From NCBI RefSeq assembly GCF_002954775.1, contig NZ_PJME01000031.1, positions 47,390 to 111,389 of the forward strand: a stretch of 64,000 nucleotides of DNA, written 5' to 3'. Source of the stretch: Streptomyces geranii (GTDB lineage: Bacteria > Actinomycetota > Actinomycetes > Streptomycetales > Streptomycetaceae). Made by a program: the position numbers and the translations under genes. Position 1 is the stretch's first letter, and each line of letters starts with the position of its first letter. Under the pieces are notes generated by a model. It ran no database searches, was not told the DNA's origin, and was given only the letters and a program-made list of their open reading frames with translations. Below are positions 56,734-64,000 of the stretch, piece after piece.

Positions 56734-57636
56734 TCAACCCTTTACGCCGGTCAGAGTGACGCCCTCGACGAACGCCTTCTGCGCGAAGAAGAACACGAGG
56801 AGCACGGGGGCCAGGACCAGCACGGTCGCGGCCATGGTGAGGTTCCAGTCGGTGTGGTGGGCGCCCTTGAAGGACTCCAGGCCGTAGGACAGGGTCCACG
56901 CGCCCGGGTTCTCGGAGGCGTAGATCTGCGGGCCGAAGTAGTCGTTCCAGGCGTTGAAGAACTGGAAGAGGGCGATGGCCGCGATGCCGGGCTTGGCCAT
57001 CGGGAGGATGACCTTCAGCAGGGTGCGCAGATCGCCGCACCCGTCCACCTTCGCAGCGTCCACGTACTCGTTGGGGATGGTCAGCAGGAACTGGCGCAGC
57101 AGGAAGATGGAGAACGCGTCGCCGAACGCCAGCGGGATGATCATCGGCCAGAGCGTGCCGGACAGGTCCAGCTGCTTCGCCCAGAACAGGTACATCGGGA
57201 TGACGACCACCTGGGGCGGCAGCATCATCATCGAGATGACCAGCATGAGCGTCAGATTCCGGCCCCGGAAGCGGAACTTGGCCAGCGCGTACGCCACGGG
57301 GACCGAGGAGACGACAGTAAGTACTGTGCCCAGTCCGGCGTAGATGAGCGTGTTCTTCCACCAGGTGAGGAAGCCCGGGGTGTCGAAGACCTTCCGGTAG
57401 TTGGACCACTCCCAGGTGTGCGGGATGAGGTCCCGGCTCAGTGCCTGCGAGTCGCTCATCAGCGAGGTCAGGAACACGAACACGAAGGGCAGGGTGAAGA
57501 AGAGGGCCGCCGCGATGCCGAGCGAGTGGATCGCGATCCACTCCAGGAGCGCCTTGCGGCGGGCCGTGCGCTCGGCGGGCGAGGCGGGGACCTTCGACTC
57601 GACCGGCCGTTCCAGTAGTTGGGTCATGTCAGTCAC
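56734..57636 (-). CDS. Sugar ABC transporter permease, MalG type
   Basis: A 300-residue inner-membrane permease with six predicted helices and the EAA loop DAAKVDGCGDLRTLLKVILPMAKPG near residue 190 (motif shown only in its key region EYVDAAKVDG). It pairs with the MalF-type permease whose gene overlaps its start by 8 bp. The operon has no ATPase gene; MsiK-type shared ATPases serve such importers in Streptomyces. Confidence 0.92.
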   Translation of the reverse strand: MTDMTQLLERPVESKVPASPAERTARRKALLEWIAIHSLGIAAALFFTLPFVFVFLTSLMSDSQALSRDLIPHTWEWSNYRKVFDTPGFLTWWKNTLIYAGLGTVLTVVSSVPVAYALAKFRFRGRNLTLMLVISMMMLPPQVVVIPMYLFWAKQLDLSGTLWPMIIPLAFGDAFSIFLLRQFLLTIPNEYVDAAKVDGCGDLRTLLKVILPMAKPGIAAIALFQFFNAWNDYFGPQIYASENPGAWTLSYGLESFKGAHHTDWNLTMAATVLVLAPVLLVFFFAQKAFVEGVTLTGVKG

Positions 57637-58576
57637 CTGCCTGGATGAGACCGCCCCGGCGCCGCATCAACAGCGCGGTGAACGCCATGGACAGGGCGAA
57701 CAGCACCAGGGCGACGACACAGGCCGAGCCGTAGTCGAAGCGCTGGAAGCCGAGGTTGTAGACGAGTTGGGGGAGGGTGAGCGTGGAGTGCTCGGGGTAG
57801 CCGGGCTCGAACATCGTGCCCGCGCCCTGGATCACCCCCGAGGCGACCTTCCCGGCCACCAGTGGCTGCGTGTAGTACTGCATCGCCCCGATGACGCCGG
57901 TGACGACGGCGAACATGATGATCGGCGAGATGTTCGGCAGCGTGACGTACCGGAACCGCTGCCAGGGCGTCGCCCCGTCCAGCTCGGCCGCCTCGTACTG
58001 CTCCTTCGGTACGTCGAGCAGCGCGGCCATGAAGATCACCATCAGGTCGCCGATGCCCCACAGGGCCAGCATGGTGAGCGCCGGCTTCGACCAGGTGGGG
58101 TCGTTGAACCAGCCCGGGGCCGGGATACCGATCTTCTCCAGGATCGAGTTGACCGGTCCCGTACCGGGGTTGAGGAGGAACGCGAACGCCATGGTCGCGG
58201 CGACCGGCGGGGCCAGGTAGGGCAGGTAGAAGAGGGTGCGGAAGATCCCCGTACCCGTCTTGATCTTCGTGATGAGCATGCCGATCCCGAGTCCGAACAG
58301 GACCCGCAGGCTCACCATGATCACGACCAGCCACAGGGTGTTGCGCAGGGCGGGCCAGAAGTAGGGGTAGGACTCGAAGACGTAGGTCCAGTTCTTCGTC
58401 CCGCTCCAGGTCGGCGGCTTGAAGCCGTCGTAGTGCATGAACGAGAAGTAGACCGTCGAGACCATCGGGTACGCGAAGAAGACCGTGAAGCCGATCAGCC
58501 AGGGCGAGAGGAAGGCGAGGGTACGCAGCCTCTCGCGCCGGTGCTTCGCCCGCAGGGTGTGGGTGGTGGTGGCCAT
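57629..58576 (-). CDS. Sugar ABC transporter permease, MalF type
   Basis: A 315-residue membrane permease with six helices and the EAA loop EQYEAAELDGATPWQRFRYV. ATG at 58576 directly follows the binding-protein gene (stop at 58579). The N-terminal MATTTHTLRAKHRRERLR is cytoplasmic. It forms the translocation channel with the MalG-type partner. Confidence 0.92.
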   Translation of the reverse strand: MATTTHTLRAKHRRERLRTLAFLSPWLIGFTVFFAYPMVSTVYFSFMHYDGFKPPTWSGTKNWTYVFESYPYFWPALRNTLWLVVIMVSLRVLFGLGIGMLITKIKTGTGIFRTLFYLPYLAPPVAATMAFAFLLNPGTGPVNSILEKIGIPAPGWFNDPTWSKPALTMLALWGIGDLMVIFMAALLDVPKEQYEAAELDGATPWQRFRYVTLPNISPIIMFAVVTGVIGAMQYYTQPLVAGKVASGVIQGAGTMFEPGYPEHSTLTLPQLVYNLGFQRFDYGSACVVALVLFALSMAFTALLMRRRGGLIQAGD

Positions 58577-58578
58577 GG

Positions 58579-59916
58579 CTACTTCGCCTGCGCGATGTCC
58601 GTGTCGATCTGCGCCGCCGCCTTCTGCAGGCCGGCCTTCAGGTCGGTGATCTTGCCGCTCTCGTAGTCGTAGCCGAGCTGCTGGATGGTGGTGAGGTAGA
58701 CGCCGCCGTTGATCGAGGCGGGCGAGGTGGTCGAGTTGGGGTTCGCGGCGATGTCCAGGAAGGTCTTGAAGCGCGGGTCGTACTTCAGCTTCGGGGACTT
58801 GAGAGCCGCGAGGGTGGACGGCACGTTGTGGATGGCGTTGGAGAAGCCGACCACCGCGTCCGTGTCCGTGGTGATGTACTTCACCAGCTCCCAGGCCGCG
58901 TTCTGCTTCTGGCTGGTCGCGGCGATACCCGCGATGGTGCCGGTGATGTAGCCCTTGCCGTACTGGTCGGCCTGGTCGTCGGGCACGGGCAGCGGGGCGA
59001 CGCCGATCTCGAAGTCGGGCTTCGCGTCCAGCGCCATGCCGAGCCGCCACTCGCCGTCCAGCTGCATGGCCACCTGGCCGGTCTGGAAGGGGTGCTTGGG
59101 GCCCCACTCGTCGCCGAGGCCGGCCCGGTACTTCTCCAGCTTCTTGAAGCCGCCGAGGTCGTCCACGAGCTTCTTCTGCAGGGTCATGGCGTCGGAGACG
59201 GCAGGGTCGGTGGCGATCGTCGACTTGCCGGACGAGTCGAAGTACGTCGGCCCGAACTGGCCCATGTAGTGCTCGGTGGTCGTCTCCCAGCCGTGGTAGT
59301 TCGGCATGAAGCCGAGCTGGGAGTACGTGTCGCCCTTGGTGACCGTCAGCTTCTTCGCGTCGGCCTCGAACTCGGACCAGGTCTTCGGCGGGCTGGTGAT
59401 CCCGGCCTTCTCGAAGGCGGTCTTGTTGTAGTAGAGGCCGTACGCGTCGCCCAGCAGCGGTACCGCGCAGCGGTCGCCGTCGTACTGGGTGTACTCGCTC
59501 ATCGCCTTCGGGAAGGTGGTCGCCGGGTCGATGCCGTCTTTCTTGAAGAGCGGGTTGAGGTCGACCAGCGCGCCCGAGGAGCAGAACTTGCCGACGCCGT
59601 TGGTGGTGAAGGAGGAGATCACGTCGGGTGCCTTGCTGCCGCCCGCGCGCAGCGCCTGGTTGATCTTGTCGTCGGTCATGTTGCCGACGACGTTGACGTG
59701 GATGTTCGGGTGGGCCTTCTCGAAGCCGGCGACCAGCGCCTTCACGCCCGCGACCTCGTTCGGCGCGCTCCAGGCGTGCCAGAAGGTGATGGTCGTGTCC
59801 TTGCTGGCGTCGTCCTGGGCTCCCGTGGAGGACTGTCCGGTACAGGCGGTGGCGAGCAGGGCGGTGGACGCGGAAACGGCGAGCGCGACGGCGACTTTTC
59901 TTGATATTCCGGGCAT
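58579..59916 (-). CDS. Sugar-binding lipoprotein of the ABC importer
   Basis: A 445-residue extracellular solute-binding protein, family 1. The lipobox LLATAC gives lipidated Cys25. The mature fold begins TTITFWHAWSAPNEVAGVKALVAGF, of which FWHAW is typical for oligosaccharide binders. It is followed 2 bp later by the MalF-type permease gene. It lies 73 bp after the ROK regulator gene. Confidence 0.93.
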   Translation of the reverse strand: MPGISRKVAVALAVSASTALLATACTGQSSTGAQDDASKDTTITFWHAWSAPNEVAGVKALVAGFEKAHPNIHVNVVGNMTDDKINQALRAGGSKAPDVISSFTTNGVGKFCSSGALVDLNPLFKKDGIDPATTFPKAMSEYTQYDGDRCAVPLLGDAYGLYYNKTAFEKAGITSPPKTWSEFEADAKKLTVTKGDTYSQLGFMPNYHGWETTTEHYMGQFGPTYFDSSGKSTIATDPAVSDAMTLQKKLVDDLGGFKKLEKYRAGLGDEWGPKHPFQTGQVAMQLDGEWRLGMALDAKPDFEIGVAPLPVPDDQADQYGKGYITGTIAGIAATSQKQNAAWELVKYITTDTDAVVGFSNAIHNVPSTLAALKSPKLKYDPRFKTFLDIAANPNSTTSPASINGGVYLTTIQQLGYDYESGKITDLKAGLQKAAAQIDTDIAQAK

Positions 59917-59989
59917 GGCGAGGTCTCCCAGGGAAGGGCGTGGCAGGGCAGGGGACTGAATGTGACGAGAGTGGGCCGAGAAGGGGTGA

Positions 59990-61201
59990 TCAGCGCGAGG
60001 TGTCGAAGACCTCGTCGCGGGTGGTCGCCAGGGCGCTTTCCAGCGCGCCCCGCAACACGGGGTGTTCGCGTACGTCGCCCACGACCAGCCGGGGCCGGGT
60101 CGCGGCCAGTTCCTCCAGCTCGGCCTGGACCAGACCGCGCAGGGGTTCGCCGCCCGCGGTGAGGGAGGCGCCGCTGAGGACGACGAGTTCGGGGTCGAGG
60201 ACGGAGACGAGCGAGGCCAGACCGGTGGCCAGGCCCGTCGCGTACGTTTCGAGGAGTTGTCGGTGGGGACCCGCGTCGACGCCGGCGGCCTGCGCGACGA
60301 GCGCGGCGGCGACCTCGGCGTACGGGCCGTCCGGTACGGGGGTGATGCCCAGCTCGCGGGCGAGCCGGGGGATTATCTGGGAACCGGCCAGCTCCTGGTA
60401 GCCGCCGCTGCCGGTCCTGCTGACCTGCCGGACGAGGGGTGTGCCCGGCACGGGCAGGAAGCCGACCTCGCCGGCGCCGCCGGTCCAGCCGCGGTGCAGC
60501 CGGCCGCCGAGGACGAGCGCGGCACCGAGGCCGCCCTCGTTCCAGAGCAGTACGAAGTCGTCGTGGCCCCTGGCCGCGCCGAGCCGCTGTTCGGCTATGG
60601 CGACGAGGTTCACGTCGTTCTCGTACTCCACCGGCATCGGCAGCGCGGCGGCGAGTTCGTCGAGGAGGGTGGGGGAGTGCCAGCCCGGGAGGTGGGCGGC
60701 GTAGCGCAGCCGTCCGGTGCCCGGGTCGAAGGCGCCAGGCGTGCCGATGACCAGCCGCCGGACGTCGTCGCGGGCCAGTCCCGCCGCCTTGACGGCGCCG
60801 TCCAGGGCCTCGGTGACCTGCTGGACGACGGGCCGGGCGGGGCGCTTGCCAGGGGTGGGCAGTTCGTGCTCGCCGACGGTCCGGCCGGTGATGTCGGCGA
60901 CGGCGGCGAGGATGCGTTCGGGGGTGACGTCGAGCCCGGCGGCGTACGCGGAGGTCGGGTCGACCTCGTACAGCTGGGCGTTGGGTCCTGGCCGGCCCTC
61001 GGTGGTGCCGGAGGCCAGGACCAGGCCCGCCGCTTCCAGGCGGGCGAGGAGCTGGGAGGCGGTCGGCTTGGAGAGGCCGGTGAGCTTGCCGATCCGGGTG
61101 CGGGACAGGGGCCCGTGCTCCAGGAGGAGGTCCAGGGCGGCCCGGTCGTTCATGGCGCGCAGGACGCGCGGTGTGCCGGGCGTGCCCGCGGTTCCTGCCA
61201 T
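59990..61201 (-). CDS. ROK-family transcriptional regulator
   Basis: A 403-residue repressor with an N-terminal MarR/ROK-type winged helix (residues about 18-75: LEHGPLSRTRIGKLTGLSKPTASQLLARLE) and a C-terminal ROK sugar-sensing domain (LLWNEGGLGAALVLGGRLHRGWTGGAGEVGF). The Cys-rich zinc motif of many ROK proteins is not visible after it, so ligand sensing may differ. ATG 61201 is chosen at the start of homology. It is the first gene of a six-gene sugar-use operon with its presumed operator 60 bp upstream. Confidence 0.9.
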   Translation of the reverse strand: MAGTAGTPGTPRVLRAMNDRAALDLLLEHGPLSRTRIGKLTGLSKPTASQLLARLEAAGLVLASGTTEGRPGPNAQLYEVDPTSAYAAGLDVTPERILAAVADITGRTVGEHELPTPGKRPARPVVQQVTEALDGAVKAAGLARDDVRRLVIGTPGAFDPGTGRLRYAAHLPGWHSPTLLDELAAALPMPVEYENDVNLVAIAEQRLGAARGHDDFVLLWNEGGLGAALVLGGRLHRGWTGGAGEVGFLPVPGTPLVRQVSRTGSGGYQELAGSQIIPRLARELGITPVPDGPYAEVAAALVAQAAGVDAGPHRQLLETYATGLATGLASLVSVLDPELVVLSGASLTAGGEPLRGLVQAELEELAATRPRLVVGDVREHPVLRGALESALATTRDEVFDTSR

Positions 61202-61260
61202 GGGGAGTGCACCTGCCTTTCCGTTGCCGTTGCCCAGCTTTTCACAGTGCCGATGACTGT

Positions 61261-61275
61261 TAGGAAGGTTTCCTA
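61261..61275. promoter_or_regulatory. ROK-type operator before the sugar operon
   Basis: TAGGAA-GGT-TTCCTA is a perfect 6-bp inverted repeat with a 3-bp centre, inside TTAGGAAGGTTTCCTAT. It resembles ROK-family sites (AGGAAA-N-TTTCCT type) and lies 60 bp before the ROK start, so autoregulation of the whole operon is likely. Confidence 0.7.
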
Positions 61276-61331
61276 TCGGATGGCGAGAAGATAGGACCAG
61301 ACAAAGGAGGGCGTCAAGAGGCAAACCAGAA

Positions 61332-61360
61332 GCGGCGCTCCCGGAGTCCGGGAGCGCCGC
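61332..61360 (-). terminator. Perfect 13-bp stem after the MscS gene
   Basis: GCGGCGCTCCCGG (61332-61344) pairs exactly with CCGGGAGCGCCGC (61348-61360) over the loop AGT. It lies 21 bp beyond the MscS stop and also shields the ROK promoter region. Confidence 0.85.
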
Positions 61361-61380
61361 CTGACTGTGTTTCCGTGCGG

Positions 61381-62478
61381 TTACTTCGCCGCGGCCTGCG
61401 GACCGCTCAGCGGGGTGGCCGCCTGGGCCTGTGGGGAGCCCGTGTTGGAGTACGCCGAGGGGGCCGCCATGGCCGCCGTCGGGTCGGCGGGCTCCTCGGT
61501 GTCCGGGACCAGGGGCGTACCGCCGACTATGCGGATGCCCGCGGCGTCCAGGGCCCGCTTGACGCGCCAGCGCAGCTCGCGCTCGATGGTCAGGGACTTG
61601 CCCGGCATCGTCTTCGCCGAGAGGTGGATGACCATCGAGTCCAGGAGCACGCTGTCCAGGCCCAGGATCTCGATCGGGCCCCACAGCATCTCGTTCCAGG
61701 GCTCTTCCTTGCTCAGCTGCTCCCCGACCTCGGCGAGCGTCGCCTTCAGCCGGTCCAGGTCCTCGTCCGCGCGGACGGTGACGTCGACGCCGGCCGTGGC
61801 CCAGCCCTGGGAGAGGTTGCCGATGCGCTTGACCTCGCCGTTGCGGACGTACCAGATCTCGCCCTGGTCGCCGCGCAGCTTGGTGACCCTGAGCCCGACC
61901 TCGATCACCTCGCCGGAGGCCACCCCCGCGTCGATCGTGTCGCCGACGCCGTACTGGTCCTCCAGGATCATGAACACGCCGGAGAGGAAGTCCGTGACCA
62001 GGTTGCGGGCGCCGAAACCGATCGCCACGCCCGCGACACCGGCGGAGGCCAGCAGCGGGGCGAGGTTGATCTCGAAGGCGCCCAGGATCATCAGGGCGGC
62101 GGTGCCCATGATGATGAAGCTCGCCACCGAGCGCAGCACCGATCCGATCGCCTGCGAGCGCTGCCTGCGGCGCTCGTTGTTGGCCAGGAGGCCGCCGATG
62201 GTGGTGCCGTCGACCGCCTGGGCGGTGCGGTTCATCCGGTCTATGAACTTGGTGATGGCCCGCCGCACGACCATTCTCAGCACCCCGGCGATCACCAGGA
62301 TCAGCAGCACTCTGAGCCCGATCGCCAGCCAGGTCGACCAGTTCTGCTCGACCCAGCTCGCCGCGTTGGTCGCGCTCTTCTGGGCGTCCTGGAGAGACGG
62401 GACCAGTGTGGTCGGCGACTCCGAGGGGGTCGGCGACGGCGACGAACCGGCGGCCAGCAGGACGGCGGACAAGGACAC
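61381..62478 (-). CDS. Small-conductance mechanosensitive channel (MscS family)
   Basis: A 365-residue membrane channel that opens on osmotic downshift. Three helices are seen: about 50-72, 112-132 and the pore helix with GVAGVAIGFGARNLVTDFLSGVFMI. The cytoplasmic beta and alpha/beta domains follow (DTIDAGVASGEVIEVGLRVTKL, YVRNGEVKRIGNLSQGW). The C-terminal tail is Ala/Pro-rich and likely disordered. Divergent from the HNH gene with 283 bp between them, in which no distinct promoter was picked. Confidence 0.93.
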   Translation of the reverse strand: MSLSAVLLAAGSSPSPTPSESPTTLVPSLQDAQKSATNAASWVEQNWSTWLAIGLRVLLILVIAGVLRMVVRRAITKFIDRMNRTAQAVDGTTIGGLLANNERRRQRSQAIGSVLRSVASFIIMGTAALMILGAFEINLAPLLASAGVAGVAIGFGARNLVTDFLSGVFMILEDQYGVGDTIDAGVASGEVIEVGLRVTKLRGDQGEIWYVRNGEVKRIGNLSQGWATAGVDVTVRADEDLDRLKATLAEVGEQLSKEEPWNEMLWGPIEILGLDSVLLDSMVIHLSAKTMPGKSLTIERELRWRVKRALDAAGIRIVGGTPLVPDTEEPADPTAAMAAPSAYSNTGSPQAQAATPLSGPQAAAK

Positions 62479-62761
62479 GGCGGGTACCTCCAGGTGCGCG
62501 TTCTGCCGTCCGGCGGGGCGGTCAAGGTCACGGAAAGGTCACCGGATCGGCAGGCTCACCACACTAACGGGTGCATCCTGTGGGAATCGTCAGGATGCGG
62601 AGGGGAGAGACCGTCCTCACCTGGGGATGTATGGGGGTGTGGTCGAAAACACTCCCAGCCCGTTACCGGGACGTGGTGGCGCTGTCACCTGGCGAGAGGG
62701 GAGACTGACTGCAGATCGTCCCGGCGCGAGCCACGCGCCGCCGACGCCCAAGGAGGCATCC

Positions 62762-63298
62762 GTGCCGCATGTCCTGGTCCTCAACGCGTCGTACGAGCCA
62801 CTCGGCGTCGTACCGCTCCGCCGCGCGCTCGTCCTCGTCCTGGAGAACAAGGCTGTCTCCCTGGAGGAATCGGGCGCCTTTATGCACAGCGCGACCGTTA
62901 CTGTCCCCGCACCCAGCGTGGTTCGGCTGAAGAGGTTCGTCCGGGTTCCCTACCGGGGGCCCGTCCCGCTCACCCGTAGGGCGCTGTTCGCCCGCGACGG
63001 CGGCCGGTGCATGTACTGCGGCGCCGCCGCGACCAGCGTCGACCACGTCATCCCGAAGTCCCGCGGCGGTCAGCACCGCTGGGACAACGTGGTGGCGTCG
63101 TGCCGCCGCTGCAACCACACCAAGGCCGACCGCCATCTCTTCGAGATCGGCTGGCGGCTGCGCCACAAACCCGCCCCGCCCACGGGTCTCGCCTGGCGCA
63201 TCATCGGAACCGGGCACAGGGACCCGCGCTGGCTGCCATACCTGCAGCCGTACGGCGCGGACGACGCGTTGGCCCGGATCGACGGCATCTCAGCCTGA
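62762..63298 (+). CDS. HNH endonuclease, conserved actinobacterial type
   Basis: A 178-residue protein with a C-terminal HNH nuclease fold: zinc pair CMYCG, then DHVIPKSRGGQHRWDNVVASCRRCNHTKADR, holding the DH, N and second Cys pair. The N-terminal half (VLVLNASYEPLGVVPLRRALVLVLENKAVSL) is the conserved region of a widespread actinobacterial family of unknown cellular role. GTG 62762 has AAGGAGG about 7 bp upstream. It is followed by a hairpin and by the TnpB-like gene from the other strand. Confidence 0.9.
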   Translation: MPHVLVLNASYEPLGVVPLRRALVLVLENKAVSLEESGAFMHSATVTVPAPSVVRLKRFVRVPYRGPVPLTRRALFARDGGRCMYCGAAATSVDHVIPKSRGGQHRWDNVVASCRRCNHTKADRHLFEIGWRLRHKPAPPTGLAWRIIGTGHRDPRWLPYLQPYGADDALARIDGISA

Positions 63299-63313
63299 CG
63301 TCCGGGCTTTCGT

Positions 63314-63348
63314 GTACCCGCACGCCCGTGCGAGCAGGGCGTGCGGTA
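63314..63348. terminator. Hairpin between the HNH gene and the TnpB-like gene
   Basis: CCGCACGCCC (63318-63327) pairs with GGGCGTGCGG (63337-63346), with GTAC/GTAC extending the stem after one bulge. It may end transcription of both convergent genes, or be part of the IS200/IS605-type element's end hairpin. Confidence 0.55.
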
Positions 63349-63377
63349 CGGATGCGATCCGGCCCTGGGAACCGTTC

Positions 63378-64000
63378 CTAGGGACTGAGCGGGAGTGAGT
63401 CCTGTTGCCAGGTCTCATGCTCAGCCGAACGCCCCGAACGGTGTTGGGCGTTCTGGTTGCCCGCGTTCGCTCCGCGTCCGGGCCGGACGGATCGTGTCCG
63501 TGGTCCGGGGATGCGGGGGCGGGTTCCCTCACGCCCAGGAACATCTGATCCGGCCTGGACGGTCCGATGCCCCGCACGATCACTCCGGTCGTGTGGGGGC
63601 GGTGCCGTCCGTCGCCGGATCGGGTGTCCCTGGGCGCGCCTTCCGATCGCCACGGCGGCAGCATCGTGGCGGGTGGTGGTGCGGGTTGTGGTGGTGAGGG
63701 GTTTCTGCCAGTGCTGGGCGCCCCAGCGGCTGGTGTAGGCGGGGTCGACGGCAATGACCGCGACACCCGTCTGATCCACCATCGAAGACAGCCGGGCACG
63801 GAGTTTTCCGGTGGGCATGCCGGAGATCAGCTGGCGGAAGCGTTTCCTGCGGCCGTGTTTCTCCCGGGTCTTCTCGGTGGCGAAGTCCAGGTCCTCGACC
63901 GCGATCGCCTTCACGCCGCAGGCGCGGGCCCAGTGCAGGAGGCGGGTGAGGGCGTGGCGGACCTGGGCGTCGCGGTGTTCGGCGGTGCCGGTCAGGTCGT
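63378..64000 (-). CDS. TnpB-like IS200/IS605-family protein, 3' part (runs off the window)
   Basis: The C-terminal about 207 residues of a TnpB-type RuvC-like nuclease; the start lies beyond base 64000. The frame is open to the edge. The RuvC Glu is in IAVEDLDF, and RHDAAAVAIGRR near the end fits the last catalytic Asp. DPAYTS is followed by RWGAQHW where most TnpB have a CxxC zinc finger, so the zinc finger is absent or replaced. The C-terminal extension is basic and Pro/Arg-rich. Whether an omega-RNA or TnpA is present cannot be seen. Confidence 0.75.
   Translation of the reverse strand, partial: DLTGTAEHRDAQVRHALTRLLHWARACGVKAIAVEDLDFATEKTREKHGRRKRFRQLISGMPTGKLRARLSSMVDQTGVAVIAVDPAYTSRWGAQHWQKPLTTTTRTTTRHDAAAVAIGRRAQGHPIRRRTAPPPHDRSDRAGHRTVQAGSDVPGREGTRPRIPGPRTRSVRPGRGANAGNQNAQHRSGRSAEHETWQQDSLPLSP

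Overview
The window is high-GC actinobacterial DNA and almost certainly Streptomyces. Third codon positions are mostly G/C, GTG and TTG starts are common, Tat signal peptides are frequent, and Streptomyces-type modules are present (a duplicated-permease betaine ABC system, a PknG/GlnX/GlnH cluster, two dynamin-like GTPases, an LAETG thioester surface protein, EttA). No species can be assigned from sequence alone.

Layout. (1) 1-14.4 kb: betaine and methylamine catabolism, with a betaine-aldehyde dehydrogenase, an ABC importer (ATPase, fused double permease, lipoprotein), dimethylglycine oxidase and the heterotetrameric sarcosine oxidase subunits. Here the delta and alpha subunits are joined in one reading frame through a hairpin-rich repeat. 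A cyclophilin lies in the middle on the other strand, and an RraA-like gene closes the block. (2) 15-21.5 kb: secreted carbohydrate enzymes (GH115 glucuronidase, a jelly-roll lyase-like protein, a GH95-like hydrolase). The lyase/GH95 promoter sits between two perfect 15-bp inverted operator copies. (3) 21.6-27.7 kb: an ArsR-type regulator divergent from a CocE hydrolase - CapA - AbgT transporter operon. (4) 27.73-32.40 kb: a 4.7-kb degenerate integrative element in tRNA-Arg(UCU), bounded by 43-bp direct repeats. It carries an AT-richer ATPase/TOPRIM (OLD-like) gene, a double winged-helix GntR regulator, and a truncated HD gene fused in frame to a truncated, frameshifted integrase. (5) 32.7-43.4 kb: two dynamin-like GTPases, a short SSB, an LAETG thioester protein, EttA, a thioesterase, a group II truncated haemoglobin and a PCMT-like methyltransferase. 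(6) 43.4-54.2 kb: a minus-strand signalling cluster GlnX-GlnH-(coiled-coil protein)-PknG-PP2C-VWA-FHA. (7) 54.4-61.3 kb: a minus-strand ROK regulator - sugar ABC importer - GH4 glycosidase - sugar kinase operon with a palindromic operator. (8) 61.4-64 kb: an MscS channel, an HNH endonuclease and the 3' part of a TnpB-like gene that runs off the right edge.

How the parts connect. Block 1 imports betaine-type osmolytes and oxidises dimethylglycine and sarcosine towards glycine. Blocks 2 and 7 release, import and split glycosides. Block 6 resembles the mycobacterial GlnH-GlnX-PknG amino-acid sensing pathway, with a phosphatase, an FHA protein, a VWA protein and an uncharacterised coiled-coil protein added. 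The best places to look for undescribed biology are the cargo ATPase-nuclease of the tRNA-Arg element, the extra components of the PknG cluster, and the repeat-mediated SoxD-SoxA fusion.
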